From: Roridomyces roridus
Taxonomy: Eukaryota; Basidiomycota; Agaricomycetes; Agaricales; Mycenaceae
Direction: 5' to 3'
Assembly (NCBI GenBank): GCA_029378245.1
Contig: JARKIF010000028.1
Span: 434,001-498,000, forward strand
Length of the DNA: 64,000 bases
The position numbers and the translations under genes are program-made. Numbering within the stretch: the first letter of the stretch is position 1; every line of letters starts with the position of its first letter. The notes under the pieces were generated by a model that saw only the letters and a list, made by a program, of their open reading frames with translations, was not told the DNA's origin and ran no database searches. Below are positions 12,486-22,868 of the stretch, in pieces.

Positions 12486-13082
12486 ATTACCCGCTCCTCC
12501 TCGCCCAACGGCTCAATCGAGTTCAGCTACGAGTTCCCTCGTGCATCTACATCTGCTCTCCCCGTCCCCTCACCACGGAGACCCCGCTCTCCTCAGAGCC
12601 ACACCCTGCGCCGGCCCTCGCCTACGAGGCACTACCAGTCGGACATTGACGACGATGGTGCTGACGACGACGACGAGTCGTTCGGGTACTCACACTTCCG
12701 CCCGACGGGCAACCAATGGGCACGGGCACCCCAGCCCTCGTACGCATTTCCCTCTTCTTTCGATAGCGAGATGTCGGCGCTTTCGAGCGTAGCCTCGCAG
12801 TCCCATGCACCAAAGAAGATTCGCAAACCACACCACGTGCGCGCCTCGCTCGACGAGCCGCTCTCACTCTCCTACTCCTACGACATCTTCGACGAGCCTT
12901 CGTCATACTCTGACAGCGATGTCGAGGACGACGACGAGGCGATCCCGGAACCCACCTCCTCCCCCTGCACGTCGCTGCGTCGAGAATGGGTAGCCCTCAG
13001 CCTACGCGTTCAATTTGGTGTCTTCCGTGCCAAGCGGAGGATACGCAACATGCACACCATCGCTCGGGTGACGAGTCTCTGA
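12486..13082 (+). pseudogene. Orphan acidic protein, copy A, start codon lost
   Basis: The frame is open for 198 codons and aligns end to end with the 201-residue protein at 37,042-36,437, but the ATG has become ATT at 12,486-12,488. The next in-frame ATG is at 12,771 and would give only 103 residues. Despite many substitutions and in-frame indels between copies, no stop or frameshift has entered, so the frame was under constraint until recently. Visible features: a Ser/Pro-rich start, an Asp/Glu run (residues ~55-70), a second acidic patch, and a basic C-terminus with SLRVQFGVFRAKRRIR that could bind nucleic acid or act as a nuclear signal. I know similar basidiomycete proteins only as hypothetical. 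Confidence 0.6.
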
Positions 13083-14743
13083 GCTCGTCTGGTTGGGCGT
13101 CGATTTCCATTGTCCTCTCGCTATCGAATCATGGCCGCACCTACATTATCTGCGCCACATCATATCCGCCTGCGCCACCTTTGCGTCCGCGCCATTCGCA
13201 TTTTTCATTCGGAACACTTTTTGTATATCATTTCTCAATTTGTAGCACATTGTCTTGTCATTTGTACCACCAGTATGCAATCGTGTAGACGTTCATGCCA
13301 TCTTGAGGGAACTACGGTGACCCGAGTCAACCAACTTGCACGCGCTTGCTGCGCGTCATGAGAAAAATATACGCGTCGAGGCCGGTCATGGGATTGTTTC
13401 GAGTGAGAATAACTGGGACGGAGCTTGGGGGCGTGTCTGTGTCTGTGTATAATCTGACTCGCTCGGTGTGCATGGCAGAACAGCAGTTGTGCTAACACTG
13501 CTGTGTGATCGTACTGAAATTCGGAAATCGGAATATTCTGGCGAGTTCTGGCGAGTCGGCGAAGCTGTGGGCATCGTCGGCGAATACCCGTGTTAAAAGG
13601 CAGGGAAAGGCGCGTGATATATGTAGTATCTGATTCGACACTTGCAGTGCATCCGACCCAGCGCCCGTGCTCACCCGATTCCAGCTGCGCAGTGGCGTCA
13701 ACGTCATAGCCCGCCCACGGTCCACGGTCCACACTCAGTGCTCACTAGTGCGAATCGAGATAGACCCGTCATACCTACTTGGTAGATAACGATTCGGATG
13801 TCAGATGAGGATGTTGACGCGTCGAGACTCGAGCGACGTCACTGCAGGCAGGCGAGGCAAATGAATGAACGAACGCCTCGAGGCGGGCCGTGGAACTTGA
13901 GACGCGTCATACGGCCGCCTCAAGTGGCACCATAATCTGAATCCCCAACGCGCCGAGTTGGAGTTAACGTTGATTTGCAAAATCAGAGCGAAGAGATAAG
14001 AACTGGAATGGAAGGGAACGTCGATCCGGTGATGAAAGCAGCCATACATGGGTTCGGCCTGCGTGTATTTATGCTTGCAATATGCTTGCACACATTCAGG
14101 TTGTTCACAGCTTCAGTATTTTTCGTGATATTGGTCGCACGATGGACATGGGCGTCAACCACTGGCAGTGGCAAGTCGTACGACTTGCAACTCCCGCAGC
14201 ACATGCGATGACTCCACCGGTGGTGTTCACGTCGCACGCGATGGCCATAATGATATATCCAACCGTAGGGCGCAGGCGTACTCCCAGACGCGGCAGTTCT
14301 GTTCCGGAAGTTGCTACGCCGGGAGGGAGGGAGGCTAGGTGATGATTCTGGTTCGTTCGACGTGATTCCAACTAGCAGCACGTGAAATACTTAGGGCGGA
14401 ATAACTGGCGTACCCCTCCATTCTTGTCAACACCCATTCACACCCCATTGTTCCGGGGAGCGCCACCAGTTCAGAATTTCCGTCTTGGCCTCGATCGCTC
14501 CCGCTCTCGAAGGCTAATAGGTGCCAGACAAGATGTACAGGACAGGAACAGGCACGACTCACCGGTAGTCTTCGGTAGGAAATTCCAGGAGTCGCTTCAA
14601 GTAGACTCCGCGCCACGCGAGTTTGAAAGATTGGAATATAGGGCGAGTCCGACTCTGTTGATGTGGGAAGGGAATCGGATCGGTGTGCTGCTGATAGCCT
14701 ACAGGAGGCGAGCTCGAGGAGAAACTCTGAGTGAGATCTTGGT
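13083..14743. other. Inner end of arm A, no gene recognised
   Basis: Shared with 34,817-36,436 in reverse. Open frames are short and not conserved between the arms. Similarity stops at about 14,743, 86 bases from the last exon of the RING remnant. Confidence 0.5.
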
Positions 14744-14828
14744 GTACGCACGGGCATACCGCGACGGGGAGCACGATACGGTCTCGGCCCACCATCCAAA
14801 GCAAAACCAAAAGTAGGAAAACACTCAC

Positions 14829-16055
14829 CTCCTCCTCCTCCTCATCCACATCAACCTCTACATCCTCCTCCAAATCCGCAAACGTCCGACACAACGGGTA
14901 ACTAGAGGACGAGAGGCGCCAGCACGTATGTATGACGGATGCGAGGAGGTCAGGGAAACGAGCGCATATCGAGCGGCGGGAGGCGCAGCAGGACGCGGGC
15001 CTGGACGTTGTAATATCGACCATCGACCGTGGTAGACTCCTCCGCGCGAGCCTCGCATGCATCCTCCCAGCCACACGGTCAAACCTCCAAAAACAAAGAA
15101 ACTCACCTAAACGCCGGATGATGCGCCTCCAACAACGGCCTCAAGCACTTGTAATGGAACGTGTGCGAGCACGGAGCGATGAAGAGCGCTTGGCGGATTG
15201 ATACTGGGAAGAGACCTGAGGGGAGAGGGTTAGTCGGGGGTGAAGGAGAGGAAGAAGCAGGAGCGGGAGAGGAGGGAGCGGGAGCATAGCTGGCCCATAC
15301 ACCCGTACGCCCCTCCCAGCAGGAAGCAGGAGGACTCGGCCAGAGACGTCTCTTCACCGAGGCTGTGACGTCACCAAACCCAAGTCGCGCTCTCGGACTC
15401 GCACAGTCGCCGGACACGGAGAGGAGCCCGGTAAGAACCCACCGTCTCCGGGACCCGACGTGTACGAGTGGACCGCAGCGATGGTAGCTACGTCGACGAC
15501 GACGGGGTGAGCTCGACGGCGACTAACAGCGGCCACAGAGACATGGAAAGACGCAGTGCGGGTAGACGTGTCCGTGCACGAGTCTCGTGGAGTAGACGGT
15601 GCCATCGACCCGATGGCCCACACGCCCCTCGCCTCGAGGAAGACGAAAGAAAGACGAGACTCACATATACAGCAGTCAGGTATACTTCCCCCACCCAGGG
15701 CCTTGCGCTTTGCCTTTGGCTGCGAGGAGGCCCCTTCGGTTCCTGGAAGAGAGAGGAGTCAGTACGAATGAGAGACGGAGGGGAGGCAGACGAAAAAGGA
15801 AAGATGGAGTGAGGTAGAGGTACAGAGGACGAGGTCGAGTACCAGCCAGCGAGGGAAAGTGCGGGACCGTAGGTAAAAACACTCACCCGTCGCCCCAGCT
15901 GCAAGCGCCTTGAGATTCTTCAAGGCCGTCAGGCTAACAGCCACGATCAGCAGCCGCATCCACAGCAGAGAAAGCACGTACTTGAAAGCATTCGCAGCCG
16001 CCTGCCACTCGCGCCCAAGTTCCACCCGGATCTTGACACTCTTGTATATGTCCTC
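14829..16055 (-). pseudogene. Truncated Dma1-like FHA-RING ubiquitin ligase
   Basis: Five exons can be joined: ~16,055-15,982; 15,933-15,887; 15,742-15,665; 15,215-15,117; 14,901-14,829. They give PEDIYKSVKIRVELGREWQ (the tail of an FHA domain), ALKNLKALAAGATG, then IPDCCICLFPVSIRQALF, IAPCSHTFHYKCLRPLLEAH and PLCRTFADLEEDVEVDVDEE. This matches the C-terminal half of fungal Dma1-type ligases, which link phosphopeptide binding to ubiquitin transfer in mitotic checkpoints. Two defects stand out. The FHA domain is missing because the ARM gene copy joins directly at ~16,055. The RING also ends Y-P-L-C instead of C-P-x-C, so one zinc ligand is lost (TAC at 14,900-14,898). The third intron is unusually long (449 nt). 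Confidence 0.75.
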
Positions 16056-16057
16056 CG

Positions 16058-16980
16058 GTCAATGATTCGGAAAGCTGCAGGAATTCGGGAAATGCGGAGG
16101 AAGAGAGTATACTCTGTGCGCCCACGTCGAATGCGGCAATCCTCCATGTTAGGTGCCGCAAGACTGTAACTTTCATCCCGGGAGCCACGTTTTTAGATCT
16201 GCAAAGGTGTATTGGATCAACTGTTACCCAAGAAGATGAGAGAACACACCGAAGGCATGAAGAGCAGATCTTTAATACTATCTCGCTGAGTGGGGCCGCG
16301 TCAGTGACATGCCCGGTATCACAATCATGAAGTGACCAGAAAGCGATCTGGATTAGCAACAGCATCGATTCGACCTTGGTCGTATTTTTGTGACTATCAG
16401 CCGGCTCATTCATTGAGTCAGTCAGTCACACCCGTGGAAGTATCAATGGACACTCACCGCAACAGCCATTCCAGCTTTTCAACGATCCGATTCAATTCAT
16501 TGATTGGTACTCCACCCGTCTTGGGGTCCGCCAACGTTGTAATCAGCTTGGCCGATTCCCGACATATGTACGCCTTTGGTGACTCCAGGAGCTGTGTGAT
16601 TTCGCCAAATACGGAGGACTCGGAATAGACTATGCTCCGGGCCTCCTGCATGTTCAATTCTGCCCTAGAGGTCAGGTAAGACAAGACTCTGAGCTTGGTC
16701 CTGCTAGCCACATATTTGCATCTGGCCACAGTTATCACATGGTGAACGATCCGTAGTCAAGCTTGAAACACGCACTCGAGGTATGAAGAATAGATGTCCA
16801 ACATCGCCTCGGTCAGTGGTTTGTTGTTCTTGATATATTCGAGAGCTTGACGATGGACATGAGCCGCAGGAGTGGTTTGGTCATGGTATGCAGATTGATT
16901 GTGGCCCCTTTGAGCCCGGGGTTACTGTCTGACCACCAGCTGAGGAGGCTGACGCGCGACTGGTTCCCCAAAGACTGCAT
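16058..16980 (-). pseudogene. Second, broken copy of the ARM-repeat gene
   Basis: Starts at 16,980 (MQSLGNQSRVSLLSWWSDSN) and follows the gene at 5,480-3,592 exon by exon. One base is missing in exon 1 (ATGTCC here, ATGTACC there), which shifts the frame before the first splice site. Exon 2 (about 16,738-16,454) and later ARM units to FPEFLQLSESLTG are recognisable. The gene then ends abruptly at ~16,058 and the sequence becomes the Dma1-like remnant. About half of the repeats are lost. Confidence 0.75.
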
Positions 16981-17281
16981 GGAGGGTCGAGGAAAGGCGA
17001 GATGGGAGACGGCAAGAGAGAGATGAGTCAGATGACACAGCAAGCGCACAGCCTTGGTGGAATGATTTGTACATATGGCGATTCGGGCTGAGTGCAACAA
17101 GATGGTAGGCTTGAATCCAGCCTGTCGTGTCGAAAGTGGGACTTGTCCATCGGCACCTTTCGTAGACAGACCGCATTCCGGTCTAACAAGATGGTGGTTC
17201 GTGTCCAAGATGAGATTGATGTCATCATGCCGAATCCCGATCAATCGGAGGGCTGTGTTCGCTTCCTTGCTTGACTTGCGT

Positions 17282-18124
17282 ACTTTCCGCCTCACACGTG
17301 CCGCTCGATTTAGTAATTTGATGGGGGCAGTGCTTGGCTGTGCATGTTCGGCAACTGATGGATGAGTGATCAGATCACACGGCAAGAAACCCAAGAATCG
17401 CCAAGTCCTCAAGCAATTGCACAAGTACCTATTACAAGACGGAGGTAGGCAGACTCATAGACATTGGGACATAGACATTGAGAACATAAATAATACACGG
17501 ATAACTATCTAGTGGTAGGCCGAGCCCACCGCTGGCGAGCGTGCGGACGAGCGAGCAGCAAGCTTGCGAATTGGGATGACACAGAGCGTGGGAGCCTCAC
17601 GCAGCCGCCACCCGGGCATACGTCGCCGCAGCGAGTGGGTATGGGCAAGAGGTGAGCGAAGTGTGTGGCGAGAGTGGTGTGACGAGCGAGTGGGCGGGAG
17701 TGCAGGCGAGTGGTGGTCGGTCCTGTCAGGAGGACTCGGAGGCATCGTGGGCGTGGGCGAGTGCAGCGTGCGGGTGTGTGAGCGAGCGATGTGGACGCTG
17801 AGGTGTGCTGCGACGCCATACGACGGGCGTGGCCGGAATACTGGGTGGGCAGGTGCCAGGAAGGGGAGCACAAAGCGGCGAGTGGGCGAGGAAGGGACAT
17901 GGGCAAGGACGCGTATTGGAGAGAGGGAGAGCCAATGCGAGAGTCTGCGAGGGGCGGTGGGGCCAGCGATGAGCAGGGCGAGGAAGGTGGTGAGGTGAGA
18001 GCAAGGTGAGAGGGACAGCTTCGGAGACATGATGTTATTGACGGCCGAAGAAATTGCCGAAAGCACCGCCCCACACTGCCCCCATCAAATTACTAAATCG
18101 GGCGGCACGTGTGAGGCGGAAAGT
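17282..18124. mobile_element. Fold-back element with ~52-bp inverted ends
   Basis: The left end (17,282-17,333) and the right end (18,124-18,073, reversed) both begin ACTTTCCGCCTCACACGTGC and stay nearly identical for about 52 bases. Weaker inverted similarity continues inward to ~17,360. The ~740-bp inside is absent from the related 6.1-kb region. On the minus strand two overlapping frames are open for ~185 codons (18,074-17,505 and 18,066-17,509). The second contains a signal-like start at 18,030 (FLALLIAGPTA). I recognise neither frame, and both are compositionally biased. No clear target duplication is visible, so the exact ends are uncertain. Confidence 0.55.
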
Positions 18125-18187
18125 CAGGAGTGCCTTGCTTGTCCTTTGCATCCACCACGCAAAAGTCAATACGCTCCCAGCAGCCGG

Positions 18188-18716
18188 GATAGCGGTGCTT
18201 GCACCGTTCCCCTACTCTGGTTGCAGATCCACGTCGGATCAGTGGCACAAAGTGAATCGGGTGCATTGATGTACATACCTCAGTGCCGATCCGCTGCCGG
18301 CGGTTACATCAACAATCTTGCCTGGTGTCGGGCAAAAGTAGATAATGTACCGGGACATCGCTTTCTTAAATGGCATGTACCCCCGTGCACCGGCAGGGTC
18401 AATACTGCATATTTGGGCTCCATGGAGTCGTCGGAGCTCCTAAAAAAATAAAGCCAGGCCAATCCGGACGTTGCAGCAGCATTTCGGCACGTTGCGGACC
18501 AGATGCCTATATCAAGTGGACCGGAACATGATCGCCGGTACAGAAAGGTGATTCCCGTGGACATTTAAGGTACACGCTTCTCTTGGAGCAGTTTGTGGGT
18601 CACGTCGCCTAATTGCAGTGAGGTCAAAATTTAAAAATCATGATTTGATGCACACCCTTGTAGGAGATCACATATTCAGCCCCACAGAACCCTCCTCTTG
18701 ACAGAGTAGGGGATCA
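18188..18716. mobile_element. Insertion relative to arm A, short inverted ends
   Basis: The related sequence at ~6,198-6,212 is continuous, while here about 525 extra bases intervene. Inside, TCCCCTACTCTG at 18,208 is matched in reverse at 18,713-18,702. That suggests a small non-autonomous element, but flanking target duplications are not convincing and no coding frame stands out. Confidence 0.4.
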
Positions 18717-18809
18717 CCCTCGTGCGTCCCTGTCTGCACACCCTAAATTTCACTCATCCAGGCTCTTATGATCCACAGATTCCGGCACTTGGCCAATCCG
18801 AAATTCGCT

Positions 18810-19040
18810 ATGTCGGCCGCGTCATCCTACCCAGAACTCGAAGCGGCGCGCAGCCGTATCGCGCAGTTGGATACCGAAATCACGGACTTGCAACGATCGC
18901 TTGAGGCCCGCCTTGTTGAACGAAATGGCTGTCGCCAAGTTCCAGGACCTCCGTGGCTTCACCGCACCCAAGCCGATTTTGCGCAGCATCGTCGTGGGTC
19001 CATCAGAGAACTACATATTGCCGCACACCACACCCTCTGA
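18810..19040 (+). pseudogene. F-box gene remnant, second copy
   Basis: Begins at 18,810 with the coiled coil seen at 6,295 (SYPELEAARSRIAQLDTEIT), here with CGA where copy A has its stop. After RLVERNGC the sequence no longer follows the F-box gene. It jumps to GTCCATCAGAGAACTACATA, which is position 6,835 in copy A, so the F-box core and most of the repeat region (~400 bases) are deleted. It cannot encode an F-box protein. Confidence 0.7.
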
Positions 19041-19189
19041 AACGGCGAACAGTGTCTGCGACCATTGATCCAGTTTGACGAGCCAAGGAGAAACTTGGCA
19101 AACCCTTGCGACTTTCCGGCCTCTGCCTGTGCCATCGTCTTGTCGAGCGCAGCCCAGCTGGCGGGCCGGTGGAGTGGCGAGTAAATCTT

Positions 19190-19470
19190 GTGTCGTACGG
19201 ACGATGTATATGAGGCCACGATGGTGGTTAAAGGTGTTACGATTGATCACCGTATTGACGAAGCCATTTCCGAGTCCCTGCTCATCGGGCAAGAGGTTTG
19301 GGATCTTGACTTCGAAATCGCGGCTACTGGAGCCACGCAGTGAGTGGGGCTTGAGTAGGGGTGTATCATGGATAATGGGAGGGACGTACGAGCCATGTTC
19401 CTGCCCCGAAAAAGCACACTGGAGGATTTCTTCCACCTACTTTGCCAAGCTGGTCGTTGCAAGTCACGGA
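19190..19470 (-). pseudogene. Fragment of a DUF4419-type gene, copy C
   Basis: Reading leftward from ~19,440: EEILQCAFSGQEHGSYVPPI, then SRDFEVKIPNLLPDEQGLGN and GFVNTVIN, followed by NHHRGLIYIVRT. This is the N-terminal half of the DUF4419 domain (normally ...NGFVxxVxxAYNxHHxLxIRPDDVW). It drifts out of frame after that point. It reaches about 30 residues farther than the copy at 7,400-7,810, so this copy is closer to the source for that part. Confidence 0.55.
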
Positions 19471-19474
19471 GCAG

Positions 19475-22298
19475 ATCTTCTCTGCAGAGAAAGACTGGGT
19501 GATTTCAATGGGGTTGGTGTTGTGGGGTGCGACGCTGAGGGCGGGAATGGTGGACCGAGTCGATTCGAGACACGTCGCTGGCTCACGCTCTAATCCATGC
19601 GCATATTCAACTGCTTCACAGATTGTGTGTGATAATGATTTGAACCCAATCGATCCGGGCCCCATTCGAGTGGTGCGGGTGAGCTGCGGCAGGCGTTGGC
19701 TGGGAGGAAACAATCTGCATGTTTCAACCTACAAGGTCTCGGTGCACATTCGAATGGAGATGAGCTCACAAGCTAACGAAAATGCCAGCACCGTTGGTGA
19801 AGGTTATGGATCCCACCCTCTGTCAGTGGTAGGCACGATGCCCGTTCGATTCGGGGTGATCCGTTTATTTTCCAACCCCATTCCTTTTTCCATCACCGGC
19901 GGCTCGGTCCAGAGGAGGTGGGTCCAAGAAAATGAGCGATTAACGACCGGCGTCGTTGGATCGTTGGAAGCCTGCCGCGGCTACTTGATATTCCAACCGG
20001 ACTGAGGTTCGATGAGAGCCCGAGCAGCGATCTTCGTAACCAAGTAGCCGTACCGACGAGCCTTGAACCAAGGTTGATTATCGGACAACCGGCAGACCCT
20101 TGATTTCATTATCAGCCTTGAATCGCCGTCCCGGAAAATTACTTACCGGAAAATCGCACCGGGAATCTTATCGCCCGCCGCAGGCCTATCTTCGCAGGTA
20201 GTCCCTAGATAATCGCAGGTCGCACGGCTGTGATTCCTGAGTGCCCGGTACTCAAGGGACTTGGGACATCTAGAAGCCCGCACTGTCAGGGTTCCCCGGA
20301 CCGCACTCACGATGCCAGAGAGACTCTCCGCGGAAGTCGCTCCTGCCAACACGGACGAACCAGCCTGAGAAGAAGGAACAGTAATGGGACTGCGTAAGGT
20401 GCGGGTGAGTCAGGCAGAATCGTCAGTGCACAGGATGTCCACGCACCAGTCAGCCGAGGATGACAGAGGATGACTCGACTGCGGCGAGCTCTGAGTAATC
20501 CAGATGACGAGCCGCCCTGGGATTTGCGTTCCGGCAATCCAGCTTGGGGTGAGATTTTCGTCCAGACTAGTCACCGAGTAACATCTTTCTACGCGTTCCA
20601 GAAGTATTAGTAACCGGAGTGAGCCTGAGTTGCCCTGGATAATCTACGCTCGTACCGGTTCGGCGACGGTAAATCGGATAGCAGCGGACTCGGACATCTG
20701 ACACATTCTGTCCACGCTCCATCGATTCGGTATATTGTTGGCCCGCGATTCCGTCGGGCACGTCAAAGATCGAACCGACTGTCCCCGCACTCCGAAGAAC
20801 TCCGACCAAGTTGGATATGCCGCGGAAAACATCGGGTGGTTCTGTGGGGTAGCACACTAGCGTCGAAAGATGTCCCAAGATGAGTGTGAGATGTCTAGTC
20901 GATGTCAAGTCGATGTATACTTACGACTCTACCAGGTCGACTTGACATTAATCTTCCGACTGTTATCTCTTGATCTCGGCAACTCGATAACCGATCTCTG
21001 TCAACAAATTATCTAATCTAATCCAGGCACCTGTTAGAGCCCCTAATCAAGCCCAAATCGTATGACGACTGTGTGGGGTTCAACGATGATGCATGTGGCC
21101 GTGGCCCTAGTTCAAGCAGGTTCATCCTGGTTCGTCCGCAGCTGTGCGGCGACTAGCGAGAAGGCCAATTCGCGCGGTGGCTGCGGCTTGGCTGCGCAAC
21201 TGCAAGGTCCGACGGAAGAACGCAATTAGATTGTATTTCGCCGTCGCCGCCGGATTTGAATGTAACAGCTCCGTTAAATGAGCGAGGGCGGCGTTGCACG
21301 GAAATGAACGACGGATTACGTGTGCGAGTCCATCTTCCCCATGCAATTCATTTTTTTGTGATTATCTATATCTATTGTGTCTCAATCTTATCGTCTGGTC
21401 ACAATTGCCTTGTTCGATTCTTCTCCGTTGTTGTCCATTGAATTGTCATCAGAACAAAAGCACAAAAGTCCCACGGGCCGAGCACAACAATAAGCAGCTC
21501 CGCACGACTCAGACTCGGCTCAGCTCAACTCAGACTAGACATGGGTTCACGACGGAAGCCAGATTCTCCGATCGCTGATCACGAAAATCTGAAACGAACT
21601 GAAGCAGGCTGCTGACCTGAGACACGATGAGTTTCGCCCACCGCAACGGGCGTCGCTGTAAATCCCATTGCGAACGGAAGCCAAAAAATGGTTCTGTGTG
21701 TAAGGTATTTGAATTCGAACTTGCGGCCGAATCGTCAGCAAGAATTGTAGGGCCCGGGGTTGGTATAGGGTGCAGGAGGATGTAAAGCAAGGCGAGGGGA
21801 GCAAGTCGTGAGTCGGACCGAAAACCCGGCTGATGTGATGCGATGACAAATCGATCTGTCTGTCTCCTCGACTTCCTCAAGGCCCATCTGCTGCCCCGCG
21901 TCACTCATCTCCCCCGTGCCTTTCCACCAATGTATACCGCGGGCGCCTATTCCATAGGCGGGATCTCGCCCGGCATCATCGGATGAGCTGGCTCAGGACG
22001 GCTGCGCACTGCGGCTGCGGCCTCCCGACGACTCAGATGTCCATACACTGTGTCGCTCGACGCACACCGTCGCGGCATATCACACCTTTACATCCAAGAA
22101 CTCGCCTTGAGTGCACCGCTCCTGCGCGTTGTGGCCCACAGGCTACATCAGTAAAAGTTAAAACTACAGAAAGCACTTTGAGGTCTTCGGACTCTGAACG
22201 AGGTCTTCGGACTTTGAGGCTTGAACTTTGAAGGACTTTGTAGGACTTTGACCTCGACAAGGTCTTCCCAGGGTGCCAGGTCCAAAATGGGCATAATT
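19475..22298. other. Duplicated block and flank, no gene recognised
   Basis: Up to ~21,765 this repeats 7,560-9,895. Beyond that is unique sequence without a supportable frame. The 188-codon frame at 19,442-20,005 mirrors 7,552-8,100, but its near identity only reflects recent duplication. Confidence 0.45.
22144..22260. repeat. Dispersed repeat related to 31,385-31,602
   Basis: ACATCAGTAAAA and AGAAAGCACTTTGAGG, followed by repeated GGACTTTG and AGGTCTTC words, match the reverse complement of 31,602-31,540. It looks like one end of a small dispersed element. I could not define both ends. Confidence 0.4.
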
Positions 22299-22306
22299 TT
22301 CAAAGA

Positions 22307-22860
22307 TAGTGCTGGCCAAAAATACGATACGTGATAATATATTTTGAATATATTCAGTTGAATATGAATATGATACGCAGACCTTGTATCGAGCCTGTAT
22401 TCAGATATATTCAAATATATTCAAATACGTGAAAAGAGCCCCAAATCAGCCAGTTCAGCCCCTGTGGGGGTAATCAAAGTGACCCAGAGCGCAGTCGAAG
22501 ACATTAGAATGCATCTTAGACCCCTGAGTGCCCATTGGAGTGTCGCATCAGCCACTGGTCAGTCAGATTACCTCATCTATATCAATCAAAATGATGTGAT
22601 CTGGAGCCCAAGCTTTCGGCAATGGCAGGATTGAACCACTTCTGGCACCCTAATGCATCTGGGATGTTGAAGGACTGCAGGAACATCAAATTGAACATGT
22701 TTCAAGGTGATTTCAACCCCGACACTGAATGATTTTTGGACACAGTAACATATCTGAATATACTCAAAATATATTTGAATACGCTCAGTGAGTATGAATA
22801 CGATATGGATATAATATGATACGCGATTTTGCGTATCGTATTCGTATTTGGCCAGCACTA
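22307..22860. mobile_element. hAT-type MITE, 554 bp
   Basis: Both ends read TAGTGCTGGCCAAA going inward, and they are flanked by the 8-bp direct repeat TTCAAAGA (22,299-22,306 and 22,861-22,868). An 8-bp duplication and a TAG-rich TIR of this kind are the hAT hallmark. The interior has no transposase. It is AT-rich, with repeated ATATTCAAATA-like words near both ends, which could be subterminal transposase-binding sites. It would depend on a transposase elsewhere. Confidence 0.85.
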
Positions 22861-22868
22861 TTCAAAGA

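Larger units (their letters stand above)
560..14743 (+). repeat. Arm A of a large inverted duplication
   Basis: Read forward, this arm matches the reverse complement of about 34,817-43,930. Paired landmarks: cyclin 1,616-2,637 with 43,216-42,180; orphan gene 12,486-13,082 with 37,042-36,437; the block 8,671-9,048 with 40,897-40,520; the stretch 12,360-12,485 with 37,170-37,043, which is nearly identical. Similarity fades near 560 outside and near 14,743 inside. Arm A is about 5 kb longer because bases ~2,890-7,690 have no partner. Divergence is uneven, with many small indels between genes and good conservation in the two coding regions. Confidence 0.9.
16058..21765 (+). repeat. Direct, mosaic duplication of arm A sequence
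   Basis: Matches about 4,440-9,895 in the same orientation: ARM gene, F-box start, DUF4419 fragment and downstream non-coding block. The piece 19,306-20,080 is almost identical to 7,401-8,180, with only a few substitutions, so this part of the duplication is young. Differences include a fold-back element (17,282-18,124), a ~525-bp insertion (18,188-18,716), loss of the F-box core, and replacement of 6,880-7,400 by extra DUF4419 sequence. Confidence 0.85.

Noticed and set aside
17505..18074. Two overlapping 185-190-codon minus-strand frames
   Set aside because: Strongly biased, mutually overlapping and without family resemblance; kept only as content of the fold-back element.
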